From Bradyrhizobium sp. CCBAU 51765 (GTDB lineage: Bacteria; Pseudomonadota; Alphaproteobacteria; Rhizobiales; Xanthobacteraceae), in NCBI RefSeq assembly GCF_015291725.1, contig NZ_CP030038.1, positions 7,987,001 to 8,051,000 on the forward strand: DNA of 64,000 bases. The letters run 5' to 3'. The notes below the pieces were generated by a model, which saw only the letters and a list, made by a program, of their open reading frames with translations, had not been told where the DNA came from and did no database searches. The position numbers were made by a program, and so were the translations under genes. Below are positions 11,201-18,803 of the stretch, in pieces (position 1 is the stretch's first letter; the number at the start of each line of letters is the position of its first letter).

Positions 11201-11427
11201 CGTAGGCCGAGACGCTCCGCCTCCTCGAGCGCAAGGAGGTCAGCGCCGCAGGCTGCGGAGCTCACGAGGGCAACTGCGTGTTCGCTGGCGAACAGCTCGG
11301 CAAGCCGTCGCCGGACAACTGGGATGCTTTCAAGCGGAAAGCGAGAGAGATTGGTATCCGCGCCGTCGATCCGTCGTCCGGCGAGCGCTAGTACTGAGGA
11401 TTTCTTGCGAAATATCGATCTCAGCAA
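8284..11427 (-). CDS. SLOG-like / TRAFs-binding-like / patatin phospholipase fusion with C-terminal membrane anchor
   Basis: 1047 residues. (1) Residues 10-190 form a Rossmann-like domain with LALAGRRID and SSAACGADLLALEEAERLG, resembling the SLOG nucleotide-sensor superfamily. (2) Residues 240-440 are helical, with DQETLGILGAIYKR and YHYYRRGFDLG, resembling the TRAFs-binding (DUF4071) domain. (3) Residues 472-775 are a patatin domain: oxyanion GGGFRA (481-486), nucleophile S513 in CVSGG (Cys replaces the first Gly of GxSxG) and dyad D745 in VDGG. (4) Three hydrophobic helices lie at about 953-975, 985-1005 and 1012-1030. The start is a TTG at 11427 with GAAGG upstream; no in-frame ATG precedes it before a stop. 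It lies 108 bp after the TIR gene on the same strand. Probable role: a membrane phospholipase effector gated by a nucleotide signal (inferred). Confidence 0.85.
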   Translation of the reverse strand: MLRSIFRKKSSVLALAGRRIDGADTNLSRFPLESIPVVRRRLAELFASEHAVALVSSAACGADLLALEEAERLGLRRRIIVPAPLERFRETSVIDRPGDWGRVFDHLVSAAQAAGDLVVLSDNYPNDDDAYAAVNKAVITEAKKLAQGGALHRLVAAVVWEGSARSGRDATAQFRKLAAEVGFEGRVILTRSSVNEAQDYLRGHELPPDRVKDLVIRLKNEDRFGAARKVLARVREGLTPEATLRAWFAQQHALCTYKDPDLPVLKALDQSLAILKGALDIANTSDQETLGILGAIYKRCWQATGQKDQLERSYHYYRRGFDLGPEKDYGYSAINAAFVLDQLADIEIAEGMPSVDGRRMEARAIREAVVAKLLPLCTIDPMLNKNWWYLVTVSDALFGLGRYDEAESWLLEAKALPSIPDWEFRSTATQLATLCQLQNQGIPSPNEPVVAKAAKALDAFVGSAAARESAFIGKIGLALSGGGFRASLFHIGVLAKLAELDVLRRVEVLSCVSGGSIIGAYYYLQLREAMETNELEKLNEVELREAYIELVQRVAADFLAGVQTNIRMRVFANPLPLLRSIVNRAYTRTVRLGELLETELFARVWTNATSERKPKSPLLLRDLRIHPLGGEEDFEPKIHNWRRQTKVPVLILNATTLNTGHAWQYTTSFMGESPWAIDPNADGTNRLRRMYHGDAPLEHRETRLAQAVVASACVPGLFEPIRIDGLYRLEERGRRAEPLILRHVDGGVHDNQGIASLFEQGCSVVLVSDASGQTALEPDPGGGTLAPLTRSNSILMERVRQEQYARLNTMQKGGLLKGAMFIHLKKDLDVVPVDWVGCEEPRDDSNQTNEPFTEYGVRKEVQELLAGIRTDLDSFSEVEAYALMASGYRMTEHYLPQIQVLPTHTQESVEWDFLAIESVLRDSRTSDTSYRRLLRLLRNAGSRMFRIWSQSRVLPLMTLLLAATGIVVTAAWLIYDGGPPRVTVTVNGWIIFALAILVIPLASPLVREHVGRISIGLLSLVLWIPAQFHLRVIDRIFLSMGRFNQLQ

Positions 11428-11535
11428 CTTCGCACCTTCGATTGGTTTAGATGACAGTCGATTTTTGCGGCGTTACTGCGCCTTTGGTTCTCTGCACAAG
11501 CACTACCGGCTTCAACGGATGCGGTTGCACGAGGG

Positions 11536-12720
11536 CTAGCGGGGCTGCTCTTTCCAGCCGCTGTCCGCCGAAGGGTCGTCCATATATGCATCTTGCACGT
11601 TGTCGAAGATCTGGCAGTTCCTTGCCTGTCCGCCCCCTTTCAAGAAGCTGAATGCCACGCACCGTCGGTCGTTGAAGCATAATGCCTGGCAAGCCTTCAG
11701 ATCGGAGACGTTTTCGGCTGCAATTGGCTGCGCCAAGAAGCGATGCTTGTACACCGTTCTCAGTTGCACTGGCAGCGTCGAACGGTTCGGCAACGCGGAA
11801 GGTTTTTTGACTCCGATTGCGGAACGCGGCTCGAGCAGCGAGGTCACGATTGTCTTCTTGAGAAAGCACATTTTGTTCCAGCGATCGAAGCTAAATGCTG
11901 CGCACGACGGATTCCCGTCGCACTGCACGGCGCACGCATTAACGTCCGAACTACGGATGCCTACTTGGCCATCAGGCGCCACGATGTCTTGGCCATCGAT
12001 GTCCTGGTTAACTTGAAGCGTATAGTTGTTGATTCCTCTCCCCCGAGCCTCCTCGTGGTCTGTCATCTTCTGTGCTTCCTTGATGTCTCCGTTCCGCTGA
12101 CCTTCGACTCTCGCGGCCTCAACCTCCTTGCCGCCTCCGCTCTGCGCATATACGGGGCCATTCTCATCAACGATCGGGCTATCTCGCGGCCCCACGAACT
12201 GATATGCAAACACAGCCCCTATTACGATAATTGCGCCACCAATCGCCAGCGACCGTCGGGTGCGCCATTTCGGGAGCGGTGGCGGAGTTGGTGGTGGTCC
12301 TGCGGGGGGTGCCTCTTTGGGCGTCGACGGGGACCCGATGAGCCGCGAAATATCGTCAATCAACCTCTGGAACGCCTGGGTAGGCTCCGTCGCATTCCAA
12401 TCCGACAGGTCCGCTGTCTGAATACTCCGAAATCCGATAGGAGGCTCAACACCTTCGATTAGCACCGGAACGAGTATCCCTCGTTTTTTTGCATCATCCG
12501 CCTCTTCCTGCACCCAGCCCGATGCGATTGAGGCCTTGGACCAGATCACGACGACACAGCGCGCCTCCTTAAGTTCTCGTCCGATAATCTCCCGCCATGT
12601 CTTGCCGATCGGGATCGTCCTATCCCAAAAGATTGACCAGCCGCGGCCCTCCAGTGCGCGTGCAAGCATCTGGGCCCATGCTCGGTCTTCGTTCGCATAA
12701 CTGACGAAAACGTCGCTCAT
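11536..12720 (-). CDS. TIR domain - transmembrane - double PAN/Apple-like protein
   Basis: 394 residues from the ATG at 12720, with GGAAG 5 nt upstream. Residues 1-125 are a TIR domain: DVFVSYANEDRAWA, FWDRTIPIGKTW, VVVIWSKASIASGW and then Q-E72-E73, so the candidate NADase glutamate is present. A proline-rich linker (131-150) leads to one membrane helix, SLAIGGAIIVIGAVFAYQFV (157-176). A charged linker precedes two similar cysteine modules with C263-x3-C267-x5-C273-x11-C285 and C344-x3-C348-x5-C354-x14-C369, which is PAN/Apple-like. The topology implies cytoplasmic TIR and periplasmic PAN. The open frame continues 94 codons further upstream, into a repeated sequence, so a longer form is possible but less likely. 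It precedes the patatin gene. Confidence 0.85.
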   Translation of the reverse strand: MSDVFVSYANEDRAWAQMLARALEGRGWSIFWDRTIPIGKTWREIIGRELKEARCVVVIWSKASIASGWVQEEADDAKKRGILVPVLIEGVEPPIGFRSIQTADLSDWNATEPTQAFQRLIDDISRLIGSPSTPKEAPPAGPPPTPPPLPKWRTRRSLAIGGAIIVIGAVFAYQFVGPRDSPIVDENGPVYAQSGGGKEVEAARVEGQRNGDIKEAQKMTDHEEARGRGINNYTLQVNQDIDGQDIVAPDGQVGIRSSDVNACAVQCDGNPSCAAFSFDRWNKMCFLKKTIVTSLLEPRSAIGVKKPSALPNRSTLPVQLRTVYKHRFLAQPIAAENVSDLKACQALCFNDRRCVAFSFLKGGGQARNCQIFDNVQDAYMDDPSADSGWKEQPR

Positions 12721-12975
12721 ATCGACTTCCGATAGATTGGCATCAGCATCGAGATAAAAGCGCAAAAACGAGATCGCCGCTGGTGATCCCAAGGCCTTAA
12801 GCAGGAAAGCGGCCTGATTGGTCGCGGAATGCCGCTTAAGTATTGTCCATGTGGGCACTCTGTCAGCTAGTTCCAGACTAACCCCATTTAGAGCAGCCGC
12901 CCCGCACAGCCATTGCGCTAAATCAATATCAGCTGGTATTGCACTTTGAGGTTGTTCGACGGGCAGGTCCGGAAG

Positions 12976-13015
12976 TGGCCCTGAGCTGACCAATCGCGGC
13001 ATCGTCCGCGATGGC
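12976..13015 (+). repeat. 40-bp dispersed repeat, copy A
   Basis: Matches copy B at 20624-20663 in 36 of 40 positions, same orientation; the core is GAGCTGACCAATCGCGGCAT. A shorter diverged copy lies near 25820-25842. It is intergenic and overlaps the first codons of the overlong TIR frame, which argues against that upstream start. Confidence 0.65.
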
Positions 13016-13275
13016 AGTATTCGACCCTGGCTGTGTAAAAACTCAAAAATCGAAACGCAGCGAAGAATGATATTTTCCAGTTCGCCTCAAAGTTCAATCC
13101 GCTTGCGCGTTGAGCGACTAAGGCGGTCTGGGACCAATAACTTCTTCTACCGCGATAGAGCGTCTTCGCGTTTCTACACAACTAAGACCCATACCGGACG
13201 TCTTCATCTGACTAGTTGCTCAATCCGTCCCCTGCCTCACGCTCATGTGTCCAGAGAAGGCCGCCGCCGCCATTG

Positions 13276-13291
13276 AATTACGATCGTAATT
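13276..13291. promoter_or_regulatory. 16-bp perfect palindrome, probable TetR operator
   Basis: AATTACGATCGTAATT, a perfect palindrome about 90 bp upstream of the amidase start and followed by a TATATT-like -10 element. The amidase is followed by a TetR gene, and TetR dimers bind palindromes of this size. Assignment to that TetR is inference. Confidence 0.55.
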
Positions 13292-13379
13292 TTATATTAT
13301 GGACATAATGGCATTGGAGCTGAGACCTCTCGTCTACGGCAACAGTGAACTGCCGCACACGCTTTTCGTGAGGACCCCT

Positions 13380-14846
13380 ATGAACGACCTTACCGCCGCT
13401 TCACGGCGCATGGCAGCGCAAGAACTTACGGATGACTCGTTGGGCGTCGTGTCCGCGGCAGCAGCTATTCGCAATGGCGAAATCACTTCAGAAGCTTACA
13501 CCACAGGACTTCTGCAGCGTTCGCGAGCGCTTGCCGAACTCAATGCCTTTATCACCATCGACGAGGACGCGGTGCTGGCGGCCGCGAGGGATGCAGACAA
13601 AGCACGTGCTTCGGGATTGCAGGCTCCGCTGCTGGGTGTGCCGCTCGGGGTGAAAGACAGTTATTTGACGGAAGGGCTTGCTACCAGCCTGGGCCTCGCT
13701 AGCCTCGCCCATTTCGTGCCGCGCGAAGATGCGGTCGCTGTCCGTGCCATCAAGGATGCAGGCGCCATCGTCTTCGGGAAGAACAACCTTGTCGAGATGT
13801 CCTACGGCTTGACCGGCCATAACGCACGTTACGGCCAGGTGAAGAATCCGCACGCATGCGATCGTATGTCGGGCGGCTCATCGAGCGGCTCCGCCGCAGC
13901 GGTGGCCGCAGGCCTCGTTCCGGCGTCGCTGGGCGGTGACACCGTTGGGTCAATCCGGGTGCCCGCATCGTTCTGTGGTGTCGTGGGATTCAAGCCAACG
14001 ACCGGACGTTGGCCGCGCGATGGCGTTGCTCCGATCTCCCATACCCTCGACACGACGGGCGCATTCGCGCGAAGCGTCGAGGACTGCATTTTGCTCGATC
14101 AGGTCATGACGGGTGAACGGGCGGCCGCCCAGTCCTCCAATGGCGGCCACGATCTCAAGGGAGCCCGACTGGCTTTTGCGCCCCGACAGTTTCTCGAACT
14201 GGTGGACCCGGATGTCGAGACCCGGTTCCGCGAGGTGGTCCGGCGGCTAGAGGACGCTGGCGCCGAACTGGTTGAGGTCGACCTTGGCGACGATTTCAAC
14301 GCCCTGATCCAAACCGCGACATGGGGCATCTTCGCTCACGAGACGATGGGCGCGATTTCGGAGTTCCTTCGCCGCCATGACATTCCGACCACGTTCGAGG
14401 CGATCTATGACGGGCTCAAACCTCAACTTCGGCAGGCGTGGGGACACATCGCCTTACCGGGCGGTGCGGGTGCTATCTCGGCAGAGGCCTATCAGACTGC
14501 GCTTAACGTGAGCCGGCCTGAAATCCAGCGCCGTCTCGGCAGGGCGTTCGTCGCTCATGGAGCGGACGTCGTTCTGCAACCGACGACGCCATGCACCGCG
14601 CCGCCAATCGAGGAGCAAGCGATCGTCCATATCGCTGGGCAGGAAGTCAGCTATCTGGCCTTGGCAAACCACACCGTATCGGCGAGCAGCGTGGGGTTGC
14701 CGGGTGTCAGTCTTCCCGTCGGCCTTTCTCGCGCCGGACTGCCAATTGGCCTGGAGCTCGATGCTTCGCTAGGTAGCGACCGGACGCTTCTGGCCCTTGC
14801 ATGCAAGATCGAAGGCGTTTTTGGTACCGGGCCGATCGCGATCTAG
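13380..14846 (+). CDS. Amidase (amidase signature family)
   Basis: 488-residue amidase signature enzyme that hydrolyses a C-N amide bond. The Lys-Ser-Ser triad is visible: K92 in GVPLGVKDSY, the cis-serine within GGSSSGS (165-171), and the nucleophile S191 in DTVGSIRVPAS. The family position two residues before that Gly-Ser is usually Gly or Ala and is Val here. The start at 13380 is preferred over an upstream ATG at 13299 because GAGGA (13370-13374) sits 5 nt before it. A TetR gene follows after 44 bp, and the palindrome at 13276-13291 probably controls both. The substrate is unknown; the GatA subunit is excluded because gatB and gatC are absent. Confidence 0.88.
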   Translation: MNDLTAASRRMAAQELTDDSLGVVSAAAAIRNGEITSEAYTTGLLQRSRALAELNAFITIDEDAVLAAARDADKARASGLQAPLLGVPLGVKDSYLTEGLATSLGLASLAHFVPREDAVAVRAIKDAGAIVFGKNNLVEMSYGLTGHNARYGQVKNPHACDRMSGGSSSGSAAAVAAGLVPASLGGDTVGSIRVPASFCGVVGFKPTTGRWPRDGVAPISHTLDTTGAFARSVEDCILLDQVMTGERAAAQSSNGGHDLKGARLAFAPRQFLELVDPDVETRFREVVRRLEDAGAELVEVDLGDDFNALIQTATWGIFAHETMGAISEFLRRHDIPTTFEAIYDGLKPQLRQAWGHIALPGGAGAISAEAYQTALNVSRPEIQRRLGRAFVAHGADVVLQPTTPCTAPPIEEQAIVHIAGQEVSYLALANHTVSASSVGLPGVSLPVGLSRAGLPIGLELDASLGSDRTLLALACKIEGVFGTGPIAI

Positions 14847-14890
14847 CGCCGTGACCCATAGTGGCTGCGGGATATTGGTGGAACGAGAAA

Positions 14891-15472
14891 ATGCGCTTCG
14901 AGAAAGGTCACAAGGCGGAGACACGACGCCACATTGTCGACGTGGCATCGAAGTGCATGCGCCGGGACGGCATCTCTGCCGCCGGAATTGCGGGGATTAT
15001 GGGCGAGGCCGGCCTCACCAAAGGAGCCTTCTCTCCGCACTTCGAGTCCAAGGACGCGCTTGTTCGCGAAGCGCTGGGCAGAGCGCTGCGTGAGCAGCAG
15101 CATTGCCTTGAGCAAGATCAGCTTAAGGGCACCGATCTCGAAGGCACGATCCGCCGATATCTGAACCGCGCTCACCTTGAAGGCGCCGCGGACGGGTGCC
15201 CTTCCGCGGCATTGCTTCCGGAAATCGCCCGTCAACCCCTGTCCACCAGGCAGGATTACGAGAAAGCACTGCACAGCTACGTCACGACTCTGGCCGCACT
15301 GCTTCCCGGCGAAGATTCCGTCAAAAGGCACCGGCGCGCGACGGCCATCTTCGGCCTCATGGTGGGCACCTTGCAGTTTGCGCGAGTAGTGCCTGACGCT
15401 GCCAAAGCGCGGCAGATCATGGAAGGTGGCGTGGAGGCCGCGTTGCACTTGGCGCGGGCTCCATCAACTTAA
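14891..15472 (+). CDS. TetR family transcriptional regulator
   Basis: 193 residues. The N-terminal HTH runs from KAETRRHIVDVASKCMRRDG to IAGIMGEAGLTKGAFSPHFESKDALVREAL (residues about 8-60), a standard TetR DNA-binding domain. The C-terminal part resembles the LmrA/YxaF-type group, with CPSAALLPEIARQP. The start is placed at MRFEKGHKAETR, because the ten codons upstream do not belong to the domain. It lies 44 bp after the amidase and probably represses it through the palindrome at 13276-13291. Confidence 0.88.
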   Translation: MRFEKGHKAETRRHIVDVASKCMRRDGISAAGIAGIMGEAGLTKGAFSPHFESKDALVREALGRALREQQHCLEQDQLKGTDLEGTIRRYLNRAHLEGAADGCPSAALLPEIARQPLSTRQDYEKALHSYVTTLAALLPGEDSVKRHRRATAIFGLMVGTLQFARVVPDAAKARQIMEGGVEAALHLARAPST

Positions 15473-15720
15473 CGTCAGGAACCGCGCGGAGAGGCCCAAG
15501 CCGGCATGCCGCGTGTCCCAAATACCTGAGTCCGCTTCTGACCCAACCCGGACATCGGGGGCTGCGCAGCCTCTACCGAGGGGGGCCCACGATCAACGGA
15601 ATATGCCCCCGGATACGCCTTTGGACTCATCTCGGGCTGACGCTTATTCACCGGCTCACCCATTCAAAATTCCGAGTTGCGGGCGCATATTGTAGCGGTA
15701 GCGCGTCGCGAGGTGACTTA
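15473..15720. other. Intergenic remnant sequence
   Basis: About 250 bp with no gene. It contains GAGTCCGCTTCTGACCCAAC followed by CCGGACAT, resembling short repeated remnants that recur in accessory regions of this kind of genome. GCGAGGTGACTTA just before the next ATG is a weak ribosome site. Confidence 0.4.
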
Positions 15721-16695
15721 ATGAAACGCCGCGATTTTGTCACTCTTCTCAGCGCTGCGGTAGTCGCCTTGCCCCTCGCAGCCCACGCGCAGCAACCAGC
15801 GGTGCCGCGGGTCGGCTACGTCTGGAGCGGCGCTCGCGGGACGGACGTGTACTACCAGACCGGATTCCGTCAAGGACTGGCAGACCTTGGATATGTAGTG
15901 GGGCGCAACCTGCTGCTCGAAGAACGTTACGCCGACGGAAAGCCGGAGCGCGTTCCTGCGCTGATCGCTGAACTCCTCAAGCTCAACGTCGATGTTCTCG
16001 TGACTCCAGGCACACCCACTTCGCAGGCTGCGCAACGTGCAACATCCACCGTGCCGATCGTCTGCATGAGCGGAGATCCCGTAAGAGCCGGTCTTGTGGC
16101 AAGCCTTGCCCGCCCAGGCGGCAACATCACCGGGCTGTCGCAGTTCTCCGGCGATTATGGCGTCAAGTGGCTGGAGCTGCTGAAGGAGGCGGCACCGAAA
16201 ATGCGTCGTGTCGCCGTGTTGTGGAACCCTGACAATCCGACGACCGCCAACCAAGTCGAACTCATGCAAAACGCGGCATCCGGGCTCGGTCTCGAGTTGA
16301 CAGCCCTCTCGGTGCGGCTCGCGGAAATCGAGAACAGCTTCACCGCGCTGGAAGGGAGCGGCCTCGATGGCGTCGTCGTCACCGACGATCCCTCGCTGAT
16401 ACCTCTCGTTCCCCGGCTGATCGCGCTCACCGCAGAGCGGCGCTTACCGACGATCTATCCATTCCGCGATTCGGCTCAGAGAGGAGGACTGATGTCGTAC
16501 TCGGCCAATCTTTTCAAACTATGGCGACGCGCTGCAGCCTATGTTGATCGCATTCTCAAGGGGGCGCGTCCGGCGGAGCTTCCCGTCGAGCAGACGACGG
16601 AGGTGACCCTGAATATCAACCTCAAGACCGCTAAGGCGCTCGGTCTCGACATCCCAATGACGCTGCTCGCCCGCGCCGACGAGGTGATCGAATAG
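15721..16695 (+). CDS. ABC transporter substrate-binding protein (ABC_sub_bind family)
   Basis: 324-residue exported solute-binding protein of the ABC_sub_bind (PF04392) type. It starts MKRRDFVTLLSAAVV, a twin-arginine-like signal ending AHAQ. Family blocks follow: PRVGYVWSG, FRQGLADLGYVVGRN, PIVCMSGDPVRAGLVASLARPGGNITG, VAVLWNPDNP and LPTIYPFRDSAQRGGLMSY, ending NLKTAKALGLDIP. Orphan copies without permease or ATPase are frequent in Bradyrhizobium and their ligands are mostly unknown. No partner transporter genes are beside it here. Confidence 0.92.
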   Translation: MKRRDFVTLLSAAVVALPLAAHAQQPAVPRVGYVWSGARGTDVYYQTGFRQGLADLGYVVGRNLLLEERYADGKPERVPALIAELLKLNVDVLVTPGTPTSQAAQRATSTVPIVCMSGDPVRAGLVASLARPGGNITGLSQFSGDYGVKWLELLKEAAPKMRRVAVLWNPDNPTTANQVELMQNAASGLGLELTALSVRLAEIENSFTALEGSGLDGVVVTDDPSLIPLVPRLIALTAERRLPTIYPFRDSAQRGGLMSYSANLFKLWRRAAAYVDRILKGARPAELPVEQTTEVTLNINLKTAKALGLDIPMTLLARADEVIE

Positions 16696-16739
16696 ATGAT
16701 TGCGGCGGTGCATGAGTCCGTTCTTGGCCCGGAGCCGCC

Positions 16740-17033
16740 GGTGAGGGCAGAGCAGAGCGCGTCCGCTCTGCCCCCAAACCCAGACGTCTACCTGTTCTGT
16801 TATCGCGAGGGCATCGTCGACCTCGATGCCGAGATATCGAACGGTGCTTTCGATCTTCGTATGGCCCAGAAGGAGCTGTACGGCTCGCAGATTACCGGTT
16901 CGGCGATAGATCAAGGTCGCCTTGGTGCCGCGAAGAGAATGCGTCCCGAACAAGTGGGGGTCCAGTCCGATGTCGGCGAGCCAAGAACGCCGAGCGGTTT
17001 TGGGGGCTGAGACGCGCCAGCTGTCGAGATCGT
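16740..17033 (-). pseudogene. Remnant of a tyrosine recombinase (phage-type integrase), C-terminal part
   Basis: On the minus strand one frame gives APKTARRSWLADIGLDPHLF, then GTHSLRGTKATLIYRRTG, then VQLLLGHTKIESTVRYLG. These are the C-terminal catalytic H-x-x-R, the LGH block and the tyrosine region of a site-specific integrase. The N-terminal half and its start are missing, and the frame runs on past the normal end, so the gene is dead. It abuts the stop of the GGNDT-repeat gene. It marks a past integration event within the accessory region. Confidence 0.75.
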
Positions 17034-18212
17034 CTACACGATGAAGTCTGTCGCATGGAGGTCCGCCGTTTGGACCCCTTGCAGCGTTATCGTATCGCTG
17101 GCGGTCAGGTGGATCACAGCGTTGCCCGCGCCGTCGTCGCTGATCAGGCTCTTCAGCGCGGTCCAATCCGCGAAGCCGTAGTCTTGGACGTCGATCAGAT
17201 CGTGCTCGGTCACCGTGCTGCCAACGGTGCTGTTGCCTTGACCGAAATCCTGGATGAGATCCTGGCCCGAGCCCTTGTCGAACACGAAGACGTCGCTGTT
17301 TGGTCCGCCCCACATCTCGTCATTGCCGCCCTTGCCGTTCAGGACGTCCCTGCCGCCCGTGATCGAACCGGGCGCGGCTGGGTAGTAGTGCCGGGCGTCA
17401 CCCACCAGAATGTCGGCGTACGATCCGCCCGTGAGGACGTCGTTGCCGCCATGCGCGTTGCCGGACATGGAAAAGGCGTCGCCGACCATCAGGAAGGAAT
17501 AGTAGTGAAGGTTGCCGTGGAGATCGACGACGGTCAGGGTATCGTTTCCACCACGTGCATCTCCTGAAAGCTCATGCGCATCGCCGTACAGGTTTCCGCC
17601 TCCGGTCTGCGCTTCGTTCCCGATCGTGAAGGTAAGGTCGTCATTGCCGCCCCGTGCGTGATCGGTGAGGCCGGGAGCATCGCCGTACAGAACTGCCGAG
17701 CCGGTCTGGCCGGTCTGATGAGCGGCCAGCGTGTCGTTGCCGCCATGAGCGTCCCCGGACATGATGCCGCCATCGCCGACCAGCGTGTTCAATGACCTGC
17801 CGCCGAACACGCCGATGACGGTGTCATTGCCGCCCTGTGCGTGGTCGGACATGGCACCCTCGGCATCGCCAAAGAGCGAAAAGCCGTTGCGTATCGAGTT
17901 CGTACTGTCGCCGATGACCGTGTCGTTGCCGCCTTTGGCATGGCCGGACATGGATTGCGCGTCGCCGTCGACGATGACGGTGCTGAGCGAGCCCGCGAGG
18001 TTCACCCTGAGTGTGTCGTTGCCGCCTTGGGACCGGTCCAGCAGGGTTGCCGTATCACCCACGAGAGTGAGAAACGTCATGCTCTCGACGTTGACGGTCA
18101 TGGTGTCGTTGCCGCCACGCGCGTTGGCGGGGAAATCAGGATCGCCGAACAGGGTTTCGAAATTGATGTCCGGGAAGGACAGTGTGATCGTGTCGTTGGG
18201 CAAACGGCGCAT
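17034..18212 (-). CDS. GGNDT-repeat (hemolysin-type/RTX-like) secreted protein
   Basis: 392 residues from the ATG at 18212, with GGAG in TTGGAGTTGTC upstream. The body is a tandem array of units about 30-40 residues long, each ending in a GGND motif: RGGNDT, QGGNDT, KGGNDT, QGGNDT, HGGNDT, RGGNDD, RGGNDT, HGGNDV and KGGNDE, nine in all. Most units also carry GDA and MSG/SDHA. The C-terminus (DVFVFDKGSGQDLIQDFGQG, then HDLIDVQDYGF and a tail ending in ATDFIV) resembles the C-terminal secretion region of type I exported calcium-binding proteins. There is no N-terminal signal peptide and no transporter nearby. Probably secreted and Ca2+ stabilised; function unknown. Confidence 0.75.
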   Translation of the reverse strand: MRRLPNDTITLSFPDINFETLFGDPDFPANARGGNDTMTVNVESMTFLTLVGDTATLLDRSQGGNDTLRVNLAGSLSTVIVDGDAQSMSGHAKGGNDTVIGDSTNSIRNGFSLFGDAEGAMSDHAQGGNDTVIGVFGGRSLNTLVGDGGIMSGDAHGGNDTLAAHQTGQTGSAVLYGDAPGLTDHARGGNDDLTFTIGNEAQTGGGNLYGDAHELSGDARGGNDTLTVVDLHGNLHYYSFLMVGDAFSMSGNAHGGNDVLTGGSYADILVGDARHYYPAAPGSITGGRDVLNGKGGNDEMWGGPNSDVFVFDKGSGQDLIQDFGQGNSTVGSTVTEHDLIDVQDYGFADWTALKSLISDDGAGNAVIHLTASDTITLQGVQTADLHATDFIV

Positions 18213-18803
18213 GACAACTCCAACTTCAGGGCAGAGAGGACGTGAAGATGCGAGAATCGCTTCAACGGTCAAAGCTACTTCGGGTTGATGACCGAGATTC
18301 GCTCAGAATTGGACTTGATTGCTACCGCCGCGCAGCGTTCATCATTCCACATGTCGCCGGGGAACCGGCCATGTCGATCAACGAGTGGAGGTCTTGTCAG
18401 CTTGCGACGGAAATGCCTTGGCAGGCCAAGCTAGAATAGCATGCATATTACTCAGAGTGCTAGACCGGGCTGCGATTCAGCTGTCGCGTCGAGATGACTC
18501 CGCTTTCTAGCGGCCCTGATCCCTCGATCGATATGTCTGAAGGTGTGTCCACAGCGGAAGTGGTCTCGCGAATAAGTAAAGGCAGCTTGTGACCCTGAGC
18601 GGTCATTAACGCCGCTTGAACCCCTGGTCAGCGTCCCAGCCCGATCCACGATGTTATTCGCGTCCCCGAACGCGGCCCCTGCATGGGCCAGGCAAACGCT
18701 GCTTGGGGCAAGTGAAGCTCTCGCGATTACCGCCCACACGTCCGTAACAAAGTGCTAGGCTCCTCTTGCAGCGGCGTGGCTAGTCTGGTCGTTCGGAGGA
18801 GCT
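18213..18803. other. Intergenic region without a supported gene
   Basis: About 590 bp between the divergent repeat-protein and cyclase genes. A segment GTGACCCTGAGCGGTCATTAA (about 18588-18608) weakly resembles the 40-bp repeat family. Short open frames have no ribosome site or recognisable domain. Confidence 0.4.

Larger units (their letters stand above)
12721..13379. other. Divergent intergenic region between the TIR and amidase genes
   Basis: About 660 bp. It holds an in-frame 94-codon extension of the TIR frame, which may be decayed coding sequence, one copy of a 40-bp repeat (12976-13015), and the 16-bp palindrome before the amidase (13276-13291) with a TATATT -10-like element after it. 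No further gene is visible. Confidence 0.5.

Noticed and set aside
8284..12720. Classical Thoeris or CBASS operon
   Set aside because: No ThsA-type SIR2 protein, CD-NTase or Cap2/Cap3 gene is present; only a domain-level analogy is claimed.
17034..18212. Regular repeats as a possible CRISPR array
   Set aside because: The repeats lie within one open frame and encode GGND motifs; spacers are not unique non-coding segments.
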